From Candidatus Pseudobacter hemicellulosilyticus (GTDB lineage Bacteria; Bacteroidota; Bacteroidia; Chitinophagales; Chitinophagaceae), in contig CP119311.1 of NCBI GenBank assembly GCA_029202545.1, positions 744,001-808,000 of the forward strand: DNA of 64,000 nucleotides, read 5' to 3'. The position numbers and the translations under genes are program-made. The notes below the pieces were generated by a model. It saw nothing but the letters and a program-made list of their open reading frames with translations. It was not told the origin of the DNA and made no database searches. Positions 1 through 7,755 of the stretch are shown piece after piece; position 1 is the first letter of the stretch; each line of letters starts with the position of its first letter.

Positions 1-2
1 CG

Positions 3-122
3 GCAACACCCGGCGTAAAATACCAGTACTCCACCGAGGCCATTATTGAAATGCTGATGTTCCGCTGCACAGACCTTAAATACAAACTGGATATTCCCTA
101 CCCTGAGCTGATCTTTAACTGA
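3..122 (+). CDS. C-terminal end of an unidentified protein (partial)
   Basis: An open frame enters from the left edge and ends at TGA 120-122, giving the last 39 residues of a protein (ending PYPELIFN). The peptide is mixed hydrophobic and charged, with no motif I recognise, so no function is proposed. The inverted repeat of an insertion sequence begins two bases after the stop codon, and a hairpin terminator in this gene's orientation lies just past the far end of that element. The stop is therefore probably native, and the element probably landed between the gene and its terminator. Confidence 0.5.
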   Translation, partial: ATPGVKYQYSTEAIIEMLMFRCTDLKYKLDIPYPELIFN

Positions 123-123
123 T

Positions 124-141
124 CCTGTTCAGGGATCAAGT
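124..141. repeat. Left terminal inverted repeat of the insertion sequence
   Basis: The sequence CCTGTTCAGGGATCAAGT matches the reverse complement of 1555-1572 at 16 of 18 positions. The mismatches are the central TT versus AA. The outer ten bases, CCTGTTCAGG, are themselves nearly palindromic. Confidence 0.75.
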
Positions 142-164
142 AAAATTTCTGGGGGCTTCTTTTC

Positions 165-1154
165 CTACGCATAGAGTTTAGACAGTCTGAACAAGAAGAA
201 TTTGATGTCCCTAACCCCTCTGGCTGATGCCCTGAAGGCCTTTATTTTCGCATTAAAGGATTCTGCCGAAGCATTGGTACTTCTGTTATTGAAGAAGTTC
301 AGTATTGCCAGGTAGTGAGTCTCAATAGATCTTGATACCGTTCTGAACGATTCTATTCCTGCCGTTTCCACTTCATTATGCCAGAGCGCCAGTCTCTTAA
401 AGGCCTCTTCCTTGCATTTGCATTGACGGAAGATATCAGCCAGCTTTATGGATAGATCATAAGCCTGCTTCACTCGTGGATACAACTCGAACAGCAGTGC
501 TGCCCTTTGTTTTTGTGAAGGAGTCCACCTGATCTTTTGCTTGAACAGCAGGTAGCGGCTGCGGGCAAGTAATTGTTTGGGGGAATCGCCATTGGATAAT
601 AACTGTTGCACGTAAGTCTGTTTGGCTTTTCTTGACAGAGCAATCTGCTCATTCTCTTCGTCGATAGCCTGCCAGCGATACTTTATTCGTATCTCTTGCA
701 CTGCTTCTCCGGCCAGTTGTTGTATGTGGAAGCGATCAATAACACGGTGTGCAAAAGGGAAGCACCGTTTGACGATCAGGTTCATATTAGCGGCCATATC
801 CAGGGTTACTTCCTGAACCCGCTTCCTGAGCTTCAAACTCAGGCGGGATAAGACTTCTTCCACCCGGTCAGCCAGCGTTCCTCTGACCATTGCTACCAGC
901 GCGCCCTTGCGGCCTTTAGCTGCTTTGTTGGTGACAATAGTGTATAGTTCGTCATTGGATAGGGCTGTTTCATCGATACTCAGATGAGTACCCATGTTCT
1001 CTTCAAAAAGCATCCACTCTGAAGCATGCTCCTTTTGATCCCAGTCTTTGTAGCCGCTGATGTGATGCTTATACTGCTGCTGCAGAAGTTTACCATTCAT
1101 TTGATACATCCGCCCCAGTTGATGGCAACTGATCGGATGATTATCCAAGTGCAT
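165..1154 (-). CDS. ISAon1/ISL3-family DDE transposase
   Basis: A 329-residue transposase that would catalyse strand transfer of the surrounding element. A DDE triad can be placed at D61 (in LSIDETALS), D119 (in VTLDMAANM) and E298 (in NASAESFNAKIKAF). The D-to-D stretch is followed by the HRVIDRFHIQ motif typical of ISL3-like transposases. The ATG lies inside the end of the upstream small ORF, 13 bp before that ORF's stop is complete, in the +1 frame. A TAA in the transposase frame lies just upstream of the ATG (after the run of T residues), so simple readthrough is not possible. Coupled termination-reinitiation is more likely than a frameshifted fusion. No truncation is seen. Confidence 0.85.
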   Translation of the reverse strand: MHLDNHPISCHQLGRMYQMNGKLLQQQYKHHISGYKDWDQKEHASEWMLFEENMGTHLSIDETALSNDELYTIVTNKAAKGRKGALVAMVRGTLADRVEEVLSRLSLKLRKRVQEVTLDMAANMNLIVKRCFPFAHRVIDRFHIQQLAGEAVQEIRIKYRWQAIDEENEQIALSRKAKQTYVQQLLSNGDSPKQLLARSRYLLFKQKIRWTPSQKQRAALLFELYPRVKQAYDLSIKLADIFRQCKCKEEAFKRLALWHNEVETAGIESFRTVSRSIETHYLAILNFFNNRSTNASAESFNAKIKAFRASARGVRDIKFFLFRLSKLYA

Positions 1155-1509
1155 CTTTTAAAAAAAGCCCGAACTCTTTGGTGATTCGTGCGCCCTGCAT
1201 GACCAGGTCCCAGTTGCGGGAGATGATCTCGCCAGTGCCCGGATGTTCCCAGCGGCGGCGCCGGATGCTTAATTGTACTTTCTGATCGCGAATAGGGAAG
1301 TCTTGAACTCGAACTTCGGGTAAAAAGCCTTTGGAATGAAGGGATTGGTCCTGGTATTCGGCGGGGGGAAGGTTCTTCTCTTCTAAAAATAATACCAGAC
1401 CTTCTTTATCTTTTACGATGTGAGTTAATTCAAAATAGTCTAATGTTCCTGCGGGTAATAAATAACCCATTAACTCTTTTACTATATCCTGTCCTTGGCT
1501 TTTATTCAT
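1141..1509 (-). CDS. ISAon1-type transposon N-terminal region protein
   Basis: A small basic protein of about 122 residues from the chosen ATG (MNKSQGQDI). An upstream in-frame ATG at 1545 is also possible but lies only about 10 bp from the inverted repeat. The central block HSKGFLPEVRVQDFPIRDQK followed by a basic segment (SIRRRRW) and the RITKEFGLFLKD tail is characteristic of the short first ORF of ISAon1-type elements, probably the DNA-binding N-terminal part of the split transposase. It ends 14 bp inside the transposase gene, suggesting coupled translation. The assignment rests on gene order and overall resemblance. Confidence 0.7.
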   Translation of the reverse strand: MNKSQGQDIVKELMGYLLPAGTLDYFELTHIVKDKEGLVLFLEEKNLPPAEYQDQSLHSKGFLPEVRVQDFPIRDQKVQLSIRRRRWEHPGTGEIISRNWDLVMQGARITKEFGLFLKDALG

Positions 1510-1554
1510 CTGGCTGCAAAAAAAGCTCTTTATCACTAATCCCACAACTTTTCA

Positions 1555-1572
1555 ACTTGATCCCTGTTCAGG
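1555..1572. repeat. Right terminal inverted repeat of the insertion sequence
   Basis: ACTTGATCCCTGTTCAGG is the partner of 124-141. It lies 46 bp upstream of the chosen start of the first IS ORF, leaving little room for an internal promoter. Expression may depend on outside transcription or on a promoter overlapping this repeat. Confidence 0.75.
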
Positions 1573-1583
1573 CCAGCAATACA

Positions 1584-1630
1584 AAAGCCCGCAATGCAGT
1601 ACTGTAGCTGCTTTGCGGGCTTTACTGTTT
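1584..1630 (+). terminator. Intrinsic terminator, displaced from its gene by the IS
   Basis: The stem AAAGCCCGCA (1584-1593) pairs perfectly with TGCGGGCTTT (1614-1623) and is followed by a T-rich stretch on the plus strand. Without the insertion sequence it would start about 12 nt after the stop codon at 120-122, which is the usual position for that gene's terminator. Confidence 0.65.
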
Positions 1631-2010
1631 TTATCATACAGCCAAAAAAAGCCGTCACGATAGAAATCGAACGGCGTAAGTCACATGAGAGAAAATCTCT
1701 CACTAAGAAAAAAGTTTGAACAAAATATTATTGAGGCAAAGTAATCAGTCAGTCATGCACACGGGATGCAATACGCACAGAAAATACTAAAGGATAGGTA
1801 AGGTTTGTACTTGATGTACTGGGGAGCAGTTTGGTAGTCGGTATGGATCAAAGGTACACTTTCACCCCGCATTCTCACAATATTATTCGGTTGTTTTTTA
1901 CCCTGTAACCTGTTTCCCCTTAGTAAAACGAAGAAACATGACGAATGTCATCAAAATTTCCTGTATTATTTAATTGTTATTTTTCGTAAATTAGATATAC
2001 AAGGCCGCCG
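1631..2010. other. Intergenic region without a recognisable gene
   Basis: About 380 bp with no ORF above 21 codons. It contains a small perfect hairpin (TGAGAG-AAAAT-CTCTCA at 1686-1702) and becomes strongly AT-rich in the last 80 bp. TAAATTAG near 1987 resembles a weak -7 element for the gene at 2011. Nothing else was seen. Confidence 0.5.
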
Positions 2011-3219
2011 TTGAAACAGCGTGTAATCATATTAATTCTCGTGGTGATGTGCATTGGCTGGCCTGTCCTTTCCACTGCTCAATCACCAGCTACCGTACAA
2101 TTCGATTTTTGCGGCACGGCCATCCAGTTTGAGTACGATAAAGACCTGGCTCCCAGGGAACAGATACGCTTCACAGAAGAATCCATCCAGTCATTTTACC
2201 TGCATACCACGCAGGGCGCCTACCAGGAAGCCATTGATACCCTGCTGGCCTATAAGGAACGGAACCGGCCGGACGACTGGCTCTTTTACCAGCTGATCCG
2301 CCAGACTGCCCAGCAGCTGAGCCCCAAGGCAGAGGATTACCTCCGCTATACCTTCTTTAAATGGTTCCTGCTCACCAAAACAGGCTATGAGGCCATGCTC
2401 ACCGTATCCGGACAGCATGTGCTGTTCTATGTCCGCTGCAATGAGAATATTTACAATATTCCCAGCCGCCTCCACAACGGTCAGCAGTACGTATGCCTGA
2501 ACTACCATGATTATGGTCATATCGACTTCCAGCAGGAACGCTTTACAGAAGCCATTGTGCCCGACCAGCAGACCAGCCGGGTATTCTCCTACAAGATCAG
2601 CCGCCTGCCTGATTTCAGGGCCACTGACTACCAGGAAAAGGACCTGCGCTTCACCTATTATGAAAGCGACTACCACTTCAGGATAAAACTCAACCAGCAG
2701 GTAAAATCCCTTTTCAGGAACTACCCTACCCTGGACTACGAATTCCAGCTCAATATCCCCCTCAGCAACGGCACCTATGAGTCCCTGATCCCGCAGCTGA
2801 AAAAGAACACCTCCCGGATGAACAGCAAGGATGGGGTGGATTACCTCATGCGTTTTACCCGTTACGCCTTCCTGTTTGGATCTGATACCAAAACTTTCGG
2901 GGACGAAAAAAGGATGTCGCCGGAACAGACCCTGATCTATGATCAGAGCGATTGTGAAGACAGGGTGGCGCTTTTTTACAGCCTGGTGAAAGCCATCTAT
3001 GACCTGCCTATGATCATCCTGGAATACCCCAGCCATGTGACCATTGCGGTCCAGTTTGATAAACCGGTAGGGAAGCCTATTATTTACAATGGTAATAAAT
3101 ACACCGTTTGCGAGCCTACCCCACAGAAAAAAGACCTGCCCATCGGACAGCTGCAGCCGGAACTGAAGAATACCGATTATAAAGTAGTATATCATTATAC
3201 ACCCGGGCAAACACATTAA
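2011..3219 (+). CDS. Secreted transglutaminase-like protein
   Basis: A 402-residue protein with a clear signal peptide (hydrophobic core residues 5-20, likely cleavage after LSTA at 23), so it is exported to the periplasm or beyond. The C-terminal third resembles the transglutaminase/papain-like fold. C315 in QSDCEDRVALF and H342 in YPSHVTIAV fit the nucleophile and the His of the triad, and VCEPTP (E368) occupies the place where the third residue, normally Asp (CDPT), is expected. The N-terminal two thirds are unrecognised. The start is TTG; the next ATG at 2047 would destroy the signal peptide. It stands alone between the IS and a convergent phosphate-type operon. Activity could be amidase, protease or cross-linking; the substrate is unknown. 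Confidence 0.65.
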   Translation: MKQRVIILILVVMCIGWPVLSTAQSPATVQFDFCGTAIQFEYDKDLAPREQIRFTEESIQSFYLHTTQGAYQEAIDTLLAYKERNRPDDWLFYQLIRQTAQQLSPKAEDYLRYTFFKWFLLTKTGYEAMLTVSGQHVLFYVRCNENIYNIPSRLHNGQQYVCLNYHDYGHIDFQQERFTEAIVPDQQTSRVFSYKISRLPDFRATDYQEKDLRFTYYESDYHFRIKLNQQVKSLFRNYPTLDYEFQLNIPLSNGTYESLIPQLKKNTSRMNSKDGVDYLMRFTRYAFLFGSDTKTFGDEKRMSPEQTLIYDQSDCEDRVALFYSLVKAIYDLPMIILEYPSHVTIAVQFDKPVGKPIIYNGNKYTVCEPTPQKKDLPIGQLQPELKNTDYKVVYHYTPGQTH

Positions 3220-3241
3220 ACCCGGGCAGATGCAAAAAACA

Positions 3242-3277
3242 AAAGGGCGTTTCCCCCCAGGAAACGCCCTTATTACT
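3242..3277. terminator. Bidirectional terminator
   Basis: The hairpin AAGGGCGTTTCC / GGAAACGCCCTT with a short CCCCCA loop is flanked by A-rich sequence on the left and T-rich sequence on the right. It separates two convergent genes and would serve both. Confidence 0.8.
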
Positions 3278-3294
3278 ATTACTAAGCAAAAGTA

Positions 3295-4758
3295 TTAGTC
3301 AAATTTGGTCCAGCCTTTGTGCCAGTTGGCGTATTCGCCTGAAGGGGCGATGGCGCCAAGGAAGTCCACTTTCTGGATGAAAGGACGGGCAGTCAGGATA
3401 GGATCTTCAAAATGGATGTTAGGGTTGGCAGTAGTACCAATTACCAGCGGAGAGTTACCGAAGGGTACAAAATCCGGGTTAACATAATCGAAAGGCCTTG
3501 TGTAACGAACATCGTCTACAGTAGCCAGTACTTTGTTTTTGGTATTGCTGGTGAACCAGCTGGTCAGCGTAGCTTCTGTTGTACCAGCGGGTGTATTTGT
3601 ACCGGATACAAACACGATGGGTTTATCACAACCAGCTATTACAACACCGCTCAGCTGCAGGTTTCCGGAAGTAATATTGCCGGAAGTAGGCGTGCCCAGG
3701 GCATCACTGATCTCAATACCGGTTTTCCAGCCTACAAAGGCGCTGTTGAAGATAGAGATAGAAGAGTTTCTGCGGATCTGAACAGCGGAGCCCAGGTAGT
3801 TGCTGTTACCTACATTGTTCAGGGTAGCACGGGGACCAAAAGCTGTTACGTTGGAGAACACCGCCTTTGTCTGAGGCGTCATGCTGCCACCAGTGCTATG
3901 GTTATCACTTTCAAAAGCTTCAGACTTGGAGATATCCGCAATAGCAGAGTCACGGATGATCAGGCCAAACTGTACAGAACCACTGAAACCGTTATCGGTA
4001 TCAAAATCGTCGTCCTGTGTTTTATAGGCAATCAGGTATTTACAGTTAACAGTACCACCAAACCATTCAAAGGCATCGTCCTTGGCATAAGTAACCTGAA
4101 CGTGGTCAATAACGGTCTTGCGGCCTACAGCAGCCATGGTCAGGCTGTTCACCTCTTTATCAGGCTGGAAAGCGTAACCGGCATATTCAATACGTATATA
4201 ACGCAGTACACCGGAGCTATCATCGTCATTGGGAGTAGAACCGCCACCAGCGAGACCATCACCATTGGCGTTGTTAAGGCCACCTTCTACTTCATAGATG
4301 CCCTGACCACCGCCAGTACCTGTGAAGTTGAAGTTAATGCTGGCGTTGCCGCAGAGCACAATACCGCCCCAGTCGCCCGAAGCAGGTGAAGGTGAATTGG
4401 AAGTAAACACGATAGGCTGTTCCAGTGTACCGTCAGCTACCAGCTTGGAGCCGCGGGTGATCACCAGAACCGCAACATCAGAACCGGAAAAAGCAGCTTT
4501 CACTGTAGTGCCGGCTTCGATGGTCATGGTGTGGTTGCCCACCATATAGACTTTATCTTTCAGTATATAGGTATTCTCTTTCCTGAGCAAAGTGTCAGCA
4601 TTGATACGGCCAGTCAGGGTAATGGTTTGACCAGTGCTGCCACCGCCGCCGCCACCCGGCACAATGATCACCTCTTTCTCCCCGTCCATCTCAATTTTCC
4701 GGCATCCCGTGATCAGCACTGCTGAGAATGCGGCGAGAAAAAACAGTTTCTTTTTCAT
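3295..4758 (-). CDS. Beta-helix-like surface lipoprotein paired with a TonB receptor
   Basis: A 487-residue lipoprotein: signal peptide with lipobox LITGC (C19), a six-glycine linker (about residues 35-41), then a long repetitive domain. That domain is rich in short hydrophobic strands separated by Gly/Asn/Asp turns (TIEAGTTVKA, PIVFTSNS, GDWGGIVLCGNA, VIDHVQVTYAKDDAFEWFGG), typical of right-handed parallel beta-helices that bind or process polymers. Many DDD/DND clusters suggest metal binding. It is the last gene of the minus-strand set porin - TonB receptor - lipoprotein and starts 38 nt after the receptor. Bacteroidota TonB receptors often work with a cognate surface lipoprotein, so a ligand-capture role is inferred. 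The ligand is not known; the context points to phosphate or organophosphate compounds. Confidence 0.65.
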   Translation of the reverse strand: MKKKLFFLAAFSAVLITGCRKIEMDGEKEVIIVPGGGGGGSTGQTITLTGRINADTLLRKENTYILKDKVYMVGNHTMTIEAGTTVKAAFSGSDVAVLVITRGSKLVADGTLEQPIVFTSNSPSPASGDWGGIVLCGNASINFNFTGTGGGQGIYEVEGGLNNANGDGLAGGGSTPNDDDSSGVLRYIRIEYAGYAFQPDKEVNSLTMAAVGRKTVIDHVQVTYAKDDAFEWFGGTVNCKYLIAYKTQDDDFDTDNGFSGSVQFGLIIRDSAIADISKSEAFESDNHSTGGSMTPQTKAVFSNVTAFGPRATLNNVGNSNYLGSAVQIRRNSSISIFNSAFVGWKTGIEISDALGTPTSGNITSGNLQLSGVVIAGCDKPIVFVSGTNTPAGTTEATLTSWFTSNTKNKVLATVDDVRYTRPFDYVNPDFVPFGNSPLVIGTTANPNIHFEDPILTARPFIQKVDFLGAIAPSGEYANWHKGWTKFD

Positions 4759-4796
4759 GTTCTTGTATTTGAATGTTTAATTTTTAGATTATTCGT

Positions 4797-7595
4797 TTAA
4801 AGAGAGTAGCTGAAAGTTGCACCGATGACAGTGCCGTATTTCCGGGTGAAACGGTAGTAGTCGTCGTTTTTCTGGAAGGAGTGTTTGTCGTCCCCGTTCT
4901 GGTAGAAGTATTGCTTCCTGTTCAGGATATCAGATACGGTGAGCCTGATCTCCGCTTTTTCCTTCAGGAGCTTTTTAGCCATCTGGAAGTCGAGCACAGG
5001 GCGGGGTGCTTCATAGATATCCGGCTGACCGGCGCCTTGTGTAACATCACCTACCAGGTAGATACGCTGGCCAATCTGGTTGAACAGCAGGGTGGCGCTG
5101 AAGCCTTTCTCCTGGTTGTCATAGTTCAGGCCGAGGTTGATGAGGTAGGGCGACTGACCCTGCATAGGCCTGTCGATCTGGATATTCTTGGCATCGGTTT
5201 CCACCTTGCTGTGGATATAGGCGGCATTGGCCTGGAAGGTGAAATTGCGGAGCGCCTGGGCAAAATCCAGTCTTTTACGGAATTCCAGCTCTACGCCATA
5301 AGAAGTGGCCTTGTCAGGATTCTGGAAGCTGAAGGTGCTGGCGCCACCACCACCGAGGTTGAAGATCTGCTCAATAGGCTTATCAAAATATTTATAGAAC
5401 ACACCGGCGGTAAATACTTCGCCAGGTCTTGCATACAGTTCATAGCGCAGGTCCAGGTTAGTAACCTTGGTCCTTTCCAGGTTAGGATTACCCTGTACGG
5501 AAGCGTTCAGTTCAAAATCATACAGGTTGAGGGTGCTCAGCTCACGCAGCTCAGGACGGATCACTGTCTGAGAGGCGGACAAACGCAGGTTTGTTTTGCT
5601 ATTCAGCTTATAAGTGGCGTTCAGGCCGGGCAGCACATCGGTCACTTCACTATGTGTATGACGGGGATCCCATTTCTTCACACTGCCTATCAGCTGATCA
5701 TAGTTCTCTACACGAACACCCCAGACCACGCGGAGCTGTTCGCTAAACTGGTTATCAAACTGCAGGAAAGCACCATTCAGGATGGTATTGGCCATGTAAC
5801 GGTAGATATTTCCGGTAATGGCGTCAAAAGCAATTTTTGTGCTGTTGGTAGAGCCATCCCCAAAATTGTCAGGTGCAAATACCTGGTCAGCAGGCAGCAG
5901 ACGAAGCGCTGCATTATCCCTGGGCAGGTAGTTGGCAAACAGCTTGGCATCATACAGGCGGTCTTTGATCTGCAGCATATAGCCACCTTTTACGGTCTGC
6001 GTTTGTTTGAACAGATCAAAAGAATAGGAAAGATCACCGCCGGCAGTATAGATATAATCACTCAGGTTCTGGTAGATCCGGCTGCCGGTTTCCTGCGGAA
6101 GCAGGTTGGCGATCAGCAGGGAATAAGGCTGATCAGAGCCGGTTGGCCTGGTATAGGACAGGCGGCGCTGGTCAGGGCTGTAACCATCCAGGATGTTAAA
6201 GCCACCATACCATTTCAGCTTCAGCGGGCTGATGATGGTATGCTCACCCATGATCTGGGTTGTATAGAAAGTATTCTGGTTGAAAGTGATCTCAGAAGAC
6301 CGCACATCATTGCCGCGATCCATGTCAATGCCGGTACGGTCCATATAGAAATTGCTGGTATTGACATTCACCAGTGATTTGACGGAGATCTTGTTACCGG
6401 AATTGATCCGCATGCTCAGGCTGCCGATGGCGCCGGCCATGATATCCTGTGCATAGCGCTCGTCATTATAATCGTAGTTCAGGTTAACAGTACCATCTGC
6501 AAAGTTGTTCTGCCGGTTCAGCATGTCCAGGATGCGGTTGCTCTTATTATAGATAACACCGAAAGTACCACCGATGGTTTTACCCCAGAGGGTGGTATTG
6601 AAACCGCCGTTGGCCTGGAAAGAAGTATTAAGCGGAGCAGAAGCCCTTTGAGCAGTCCACCTATTGGGCATTGCTTTACCAATGGCTGTTTTTTCAGCGG
6701 CGCTCAGGCTGCCGAACTCATGTTTGGTAGTATAGCTGGAAGGAAGGGCTCTGGCGCCATCGTCAATACCCAGCCAGTCCAGGTCGCCACCTTTTACTTT
6801 ATAGAAGTCCTTGCCGATGGTCTGGGTGTTGAAGCCCGTACCTATCTGCACATTGAAAAAGCTTTTGGAAGGAATGTCTTTTGTGTTCACCTGCACCAGG
6901 CCACCAGCCCATTCTCCCGGAAGCTCGGGAACAAAGGCCTTATTGATAATGATGTTATCGATCATGGCGGAAGGGATCAGGTCAAAAGAGAAGGTCTTGC
7001 GGTCCGGTTCAGTGCTGGTCAGCAGGACACCGTTCAGCATCGCCTGGTTGTAACGGTCGGCCAGGCCACGCACTACCAGGAATTTGCCATCCAGCAAGCT
7101 GGCGCCGGGTGTTCTCTTCAGTACTTCACCGGTATTCCTGTCCGGAGAGCGGCGGATAGTTTCAGCAGAAACTACAGAAGCTACCGTATTGGTGTTCTTC
7201 TGGAAAGCGATCACGGAGTTAACAGATTCCAGGCGGGCGGAAGTCCGGCTGGCAGTTACTGTTACGGTGCTCAGCTCGGCGCCTGCATTCTGTAAAACAA
7301 CAGACAGCTCGTTAACGCCGCCGTTGGTCACTTCTACTTCGCTGACCACTTTTGCTATATAACCGATAGCGGAGAATTTCAGTTCGTATTTTTTACCGGA
7401 AACCAGTTTGAGGGTAAATCGACCTTCCAGGTCAGTGGTAGTACCGCCAGACAGGCCGTCTACTGTAACGGAGACACCCTGGAGCGGTTCGTTTTTATTG
7501 TTCAGCACTTTACCGGAGAGGTTAAGCTGCTGCTGGGCGAAAGAGACTAATGAAAATAACGTCAGGGCTATAAGGAAGCAGTACTTTTTGCTCAC
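4797..7595 (-). CDS. TonB-dependent outer-membrane receptor with N-terminal CarboxypepD_reg-like domain
   Basis: A 932-residue receptor: signal peptide 1-20 (VSFAQQQ), a carboxypeptidase-regulatory-like domain about 22-105 (GKVLNNKNEPLQGVSVTVDG), a plug domain about 115-235 (VRGLADRYNQAMLNG) and a long 22-strand-type barrel ending in an aromatic-poor FSYSL. It would import a large or scarce ligand across the outer membrane using TonB energy. It lies between an OprO/P-type porin and a beta-helix lipoprotein, all minus strand. The 160-bp upstream gap has its own promoter (7618-7625) and phased PhoB-like repeats (7646-7752). Substrate assignment to phosphorus compounds is from context only. It lacks the SusD partner of polysaccharide receptors. 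Confidence 0.85.
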   Translation of the reverse strand: MSKKYCFLIALTLFSLVSFAQQQLNLSGKVLNNKNEPLQGVSVTVDGLSGGTTTDLEGRFTLKLVSGKKYELKFSAIGYIAKVVSEVEVTNGGVNELSVVLQNAGAELSTVTVTASRTSARLESVNSVIAFQKNTNTVASVVSAETIRRSPDRNTGEVLKRTPGASLLDGKFLVVRGLADRYNQAMLNGVLLTSTEPDRKTFSFDLIPSAMIDNIIINKAFVPELPGEWAGGLVQVNTKDIPSKSFFNVQIGTGFNTQTIGKDFYKVKGGDLDWLGIDDGARALPSSYTTKHEFGSLSAAEKTAIGKAMPNRWTAQRASAPLNTSFQANGGFNTTLWGKTIGGTFGVIYNKSNRILDMLNRQNNFADGTVNLNYDYNDERYAQDIMAGAIGSLSMRINSGNKISVKSLVNVNTSNFYMDRTGIDMDRGNDVRSSEITFNQNTFYTTQIMGEHTIISPLKLKWYGGFNILDGYSPDQRRLSYTRPTGSDQPYSLLIANLLPQETGSRIYQNLSDYIYTAGGDLSYSFDLFKQTQTVKGGYMLQIKDRLYDAKLFANYLPRDNAALRLLPADQVFAPDNFGDGSTNSTKIAFDAITGNIYRYMANTILNGAFLQFDNQFSEQLRVVWGVRVENYDQLIGSVKKWDPRHTHSEVTDVLPGLNATYKLNSKTNLRLSASQTVIRPELRELSTLNLYDFELNASVQGNPNLERTKVTNLDLRYELYARPGEVFTAGVFYKYFDKPIEQIFNLGGGGASTFSFQNPDKATSYGVELEFRKRLDFAQALRNFTFQANAAYIHSKVETDAKNIQIDRPMQGQSPYLINLGLNYDNQEKGFSATLLFNQIGQRIYLVGDVTQGAGQPDIYEAPRPVLDFQMAKKLLKEKAEIRLTVSDILNRKQYFYQNGDDKHSFQKNDDYYRFTRKYGTVIGATFSYSL

Positions 7596-7617
7596 AACAG
7601 TTCTTTTTAATGTGGGG

Positions 7618-7625
7618 CAAAAGTA
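7618..7625 (-). promoter_or_regulatory. -7 promoter element of the TonB receptor gene
   Basis: TACTTTTG on the minus strand fits the Bacteroidota consensus TAnnTTTG. It is identical to the element before the porin gene (9086-9093), and the start codon follows 22 nt downstream. No TTTG is present at the -33 position; instead the phased repeats begin exactly 20 nt upstream, as expected for an activator-dependent promoter. Confidence 0.65.
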
Positions 7626-7645
7626 TTTGCGCTCTATTACTGCTA

Positions 7646-7674
7646 TGTTACGGCAACATTACCGAATTGTTAAC
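7646..7674 (-). promoter_or_regulatory. Putative PhoB/PhoP box, three 7-bp repeats at 11-bp steps
   Basis: Plus-strand heptamers TGTTACG (7646), CATTACC (7657) and TGTTAAC (7668) start exactly 11 bp apart; on the minus strand they read GTTAACA, GGTAATG, CGTAACA. Direct heptamers with a 4-bp spacer are the architecture of PhoB-family boxes, and TTAACA is the half-site of Bacillus PhoP. Exactly 20 nt separate the block from the -7 element, the same spacing as at the porin promoter. Confidence 0.55.
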
Positions 7675-7711
7675 AGGGCTTGCTACGCCTGAATTAAATG
7701 GGGATTTACTG

Positions 7712-7752
7712 TGTTACCAAATTGTTACCTGGCTTTATTGATAATTGTTAAC
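7712..7752 (-). promoter_or_regulatory. Upstream PhoB-like repeat cluster
   Basis: A perfect pair TGTTACC-AAAT-TGTTACC occurs at 7712-7718 and 7723-7729, with a further TGTTAAC at 7746. The pair lies 44 bp (4 x 11) from the promoter-proximal repeat at 7668, so it is in the same helical register. It sits between the porin stop codon and the receptor promoter and may be an auxiliary activator site. Confidence 0.5.
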
Positions 7753-7755
7753 GCC

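Larger units (their letters stand above)
124..1572 (-). mobile_element. ISAon1-type (ISL3-like) insertion sequence, intact
   Basis: This is a 1449-bp element bounded by imperfect inverted repeats (124-141 and 1555-1572, 16 of 18 bases matching). It carries two minus-strand ORFs that overlap by 14 bp: a small N-terminal protein and a DDE transposase. The two-ORF organisation matches the ISAon1 group common in Bacteroidota. Both ORFs are open and the catalytic residues are visible, so the copy looks potentially active. I found no convincing target-site duplication: the flanks read TTTAACTGAT on the left and CCAGCAATAC on the right. Confidence 0.8.

Noticed and set aside
1141..1154. Programmed frameshift joining the two IS ORFs
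   Set aside because: There is a T/A-rich run, but a TAA in the transposase frame lies between it and the transposase ATG. Overlap-coupled reinitiation is simpler.
4881..6377. Long plus-strand ORF (498 codons) opposite the TonB receptor
   Set aside because: Antisense shadow of a clear receptor barrel; no signal peptide or family pattern.
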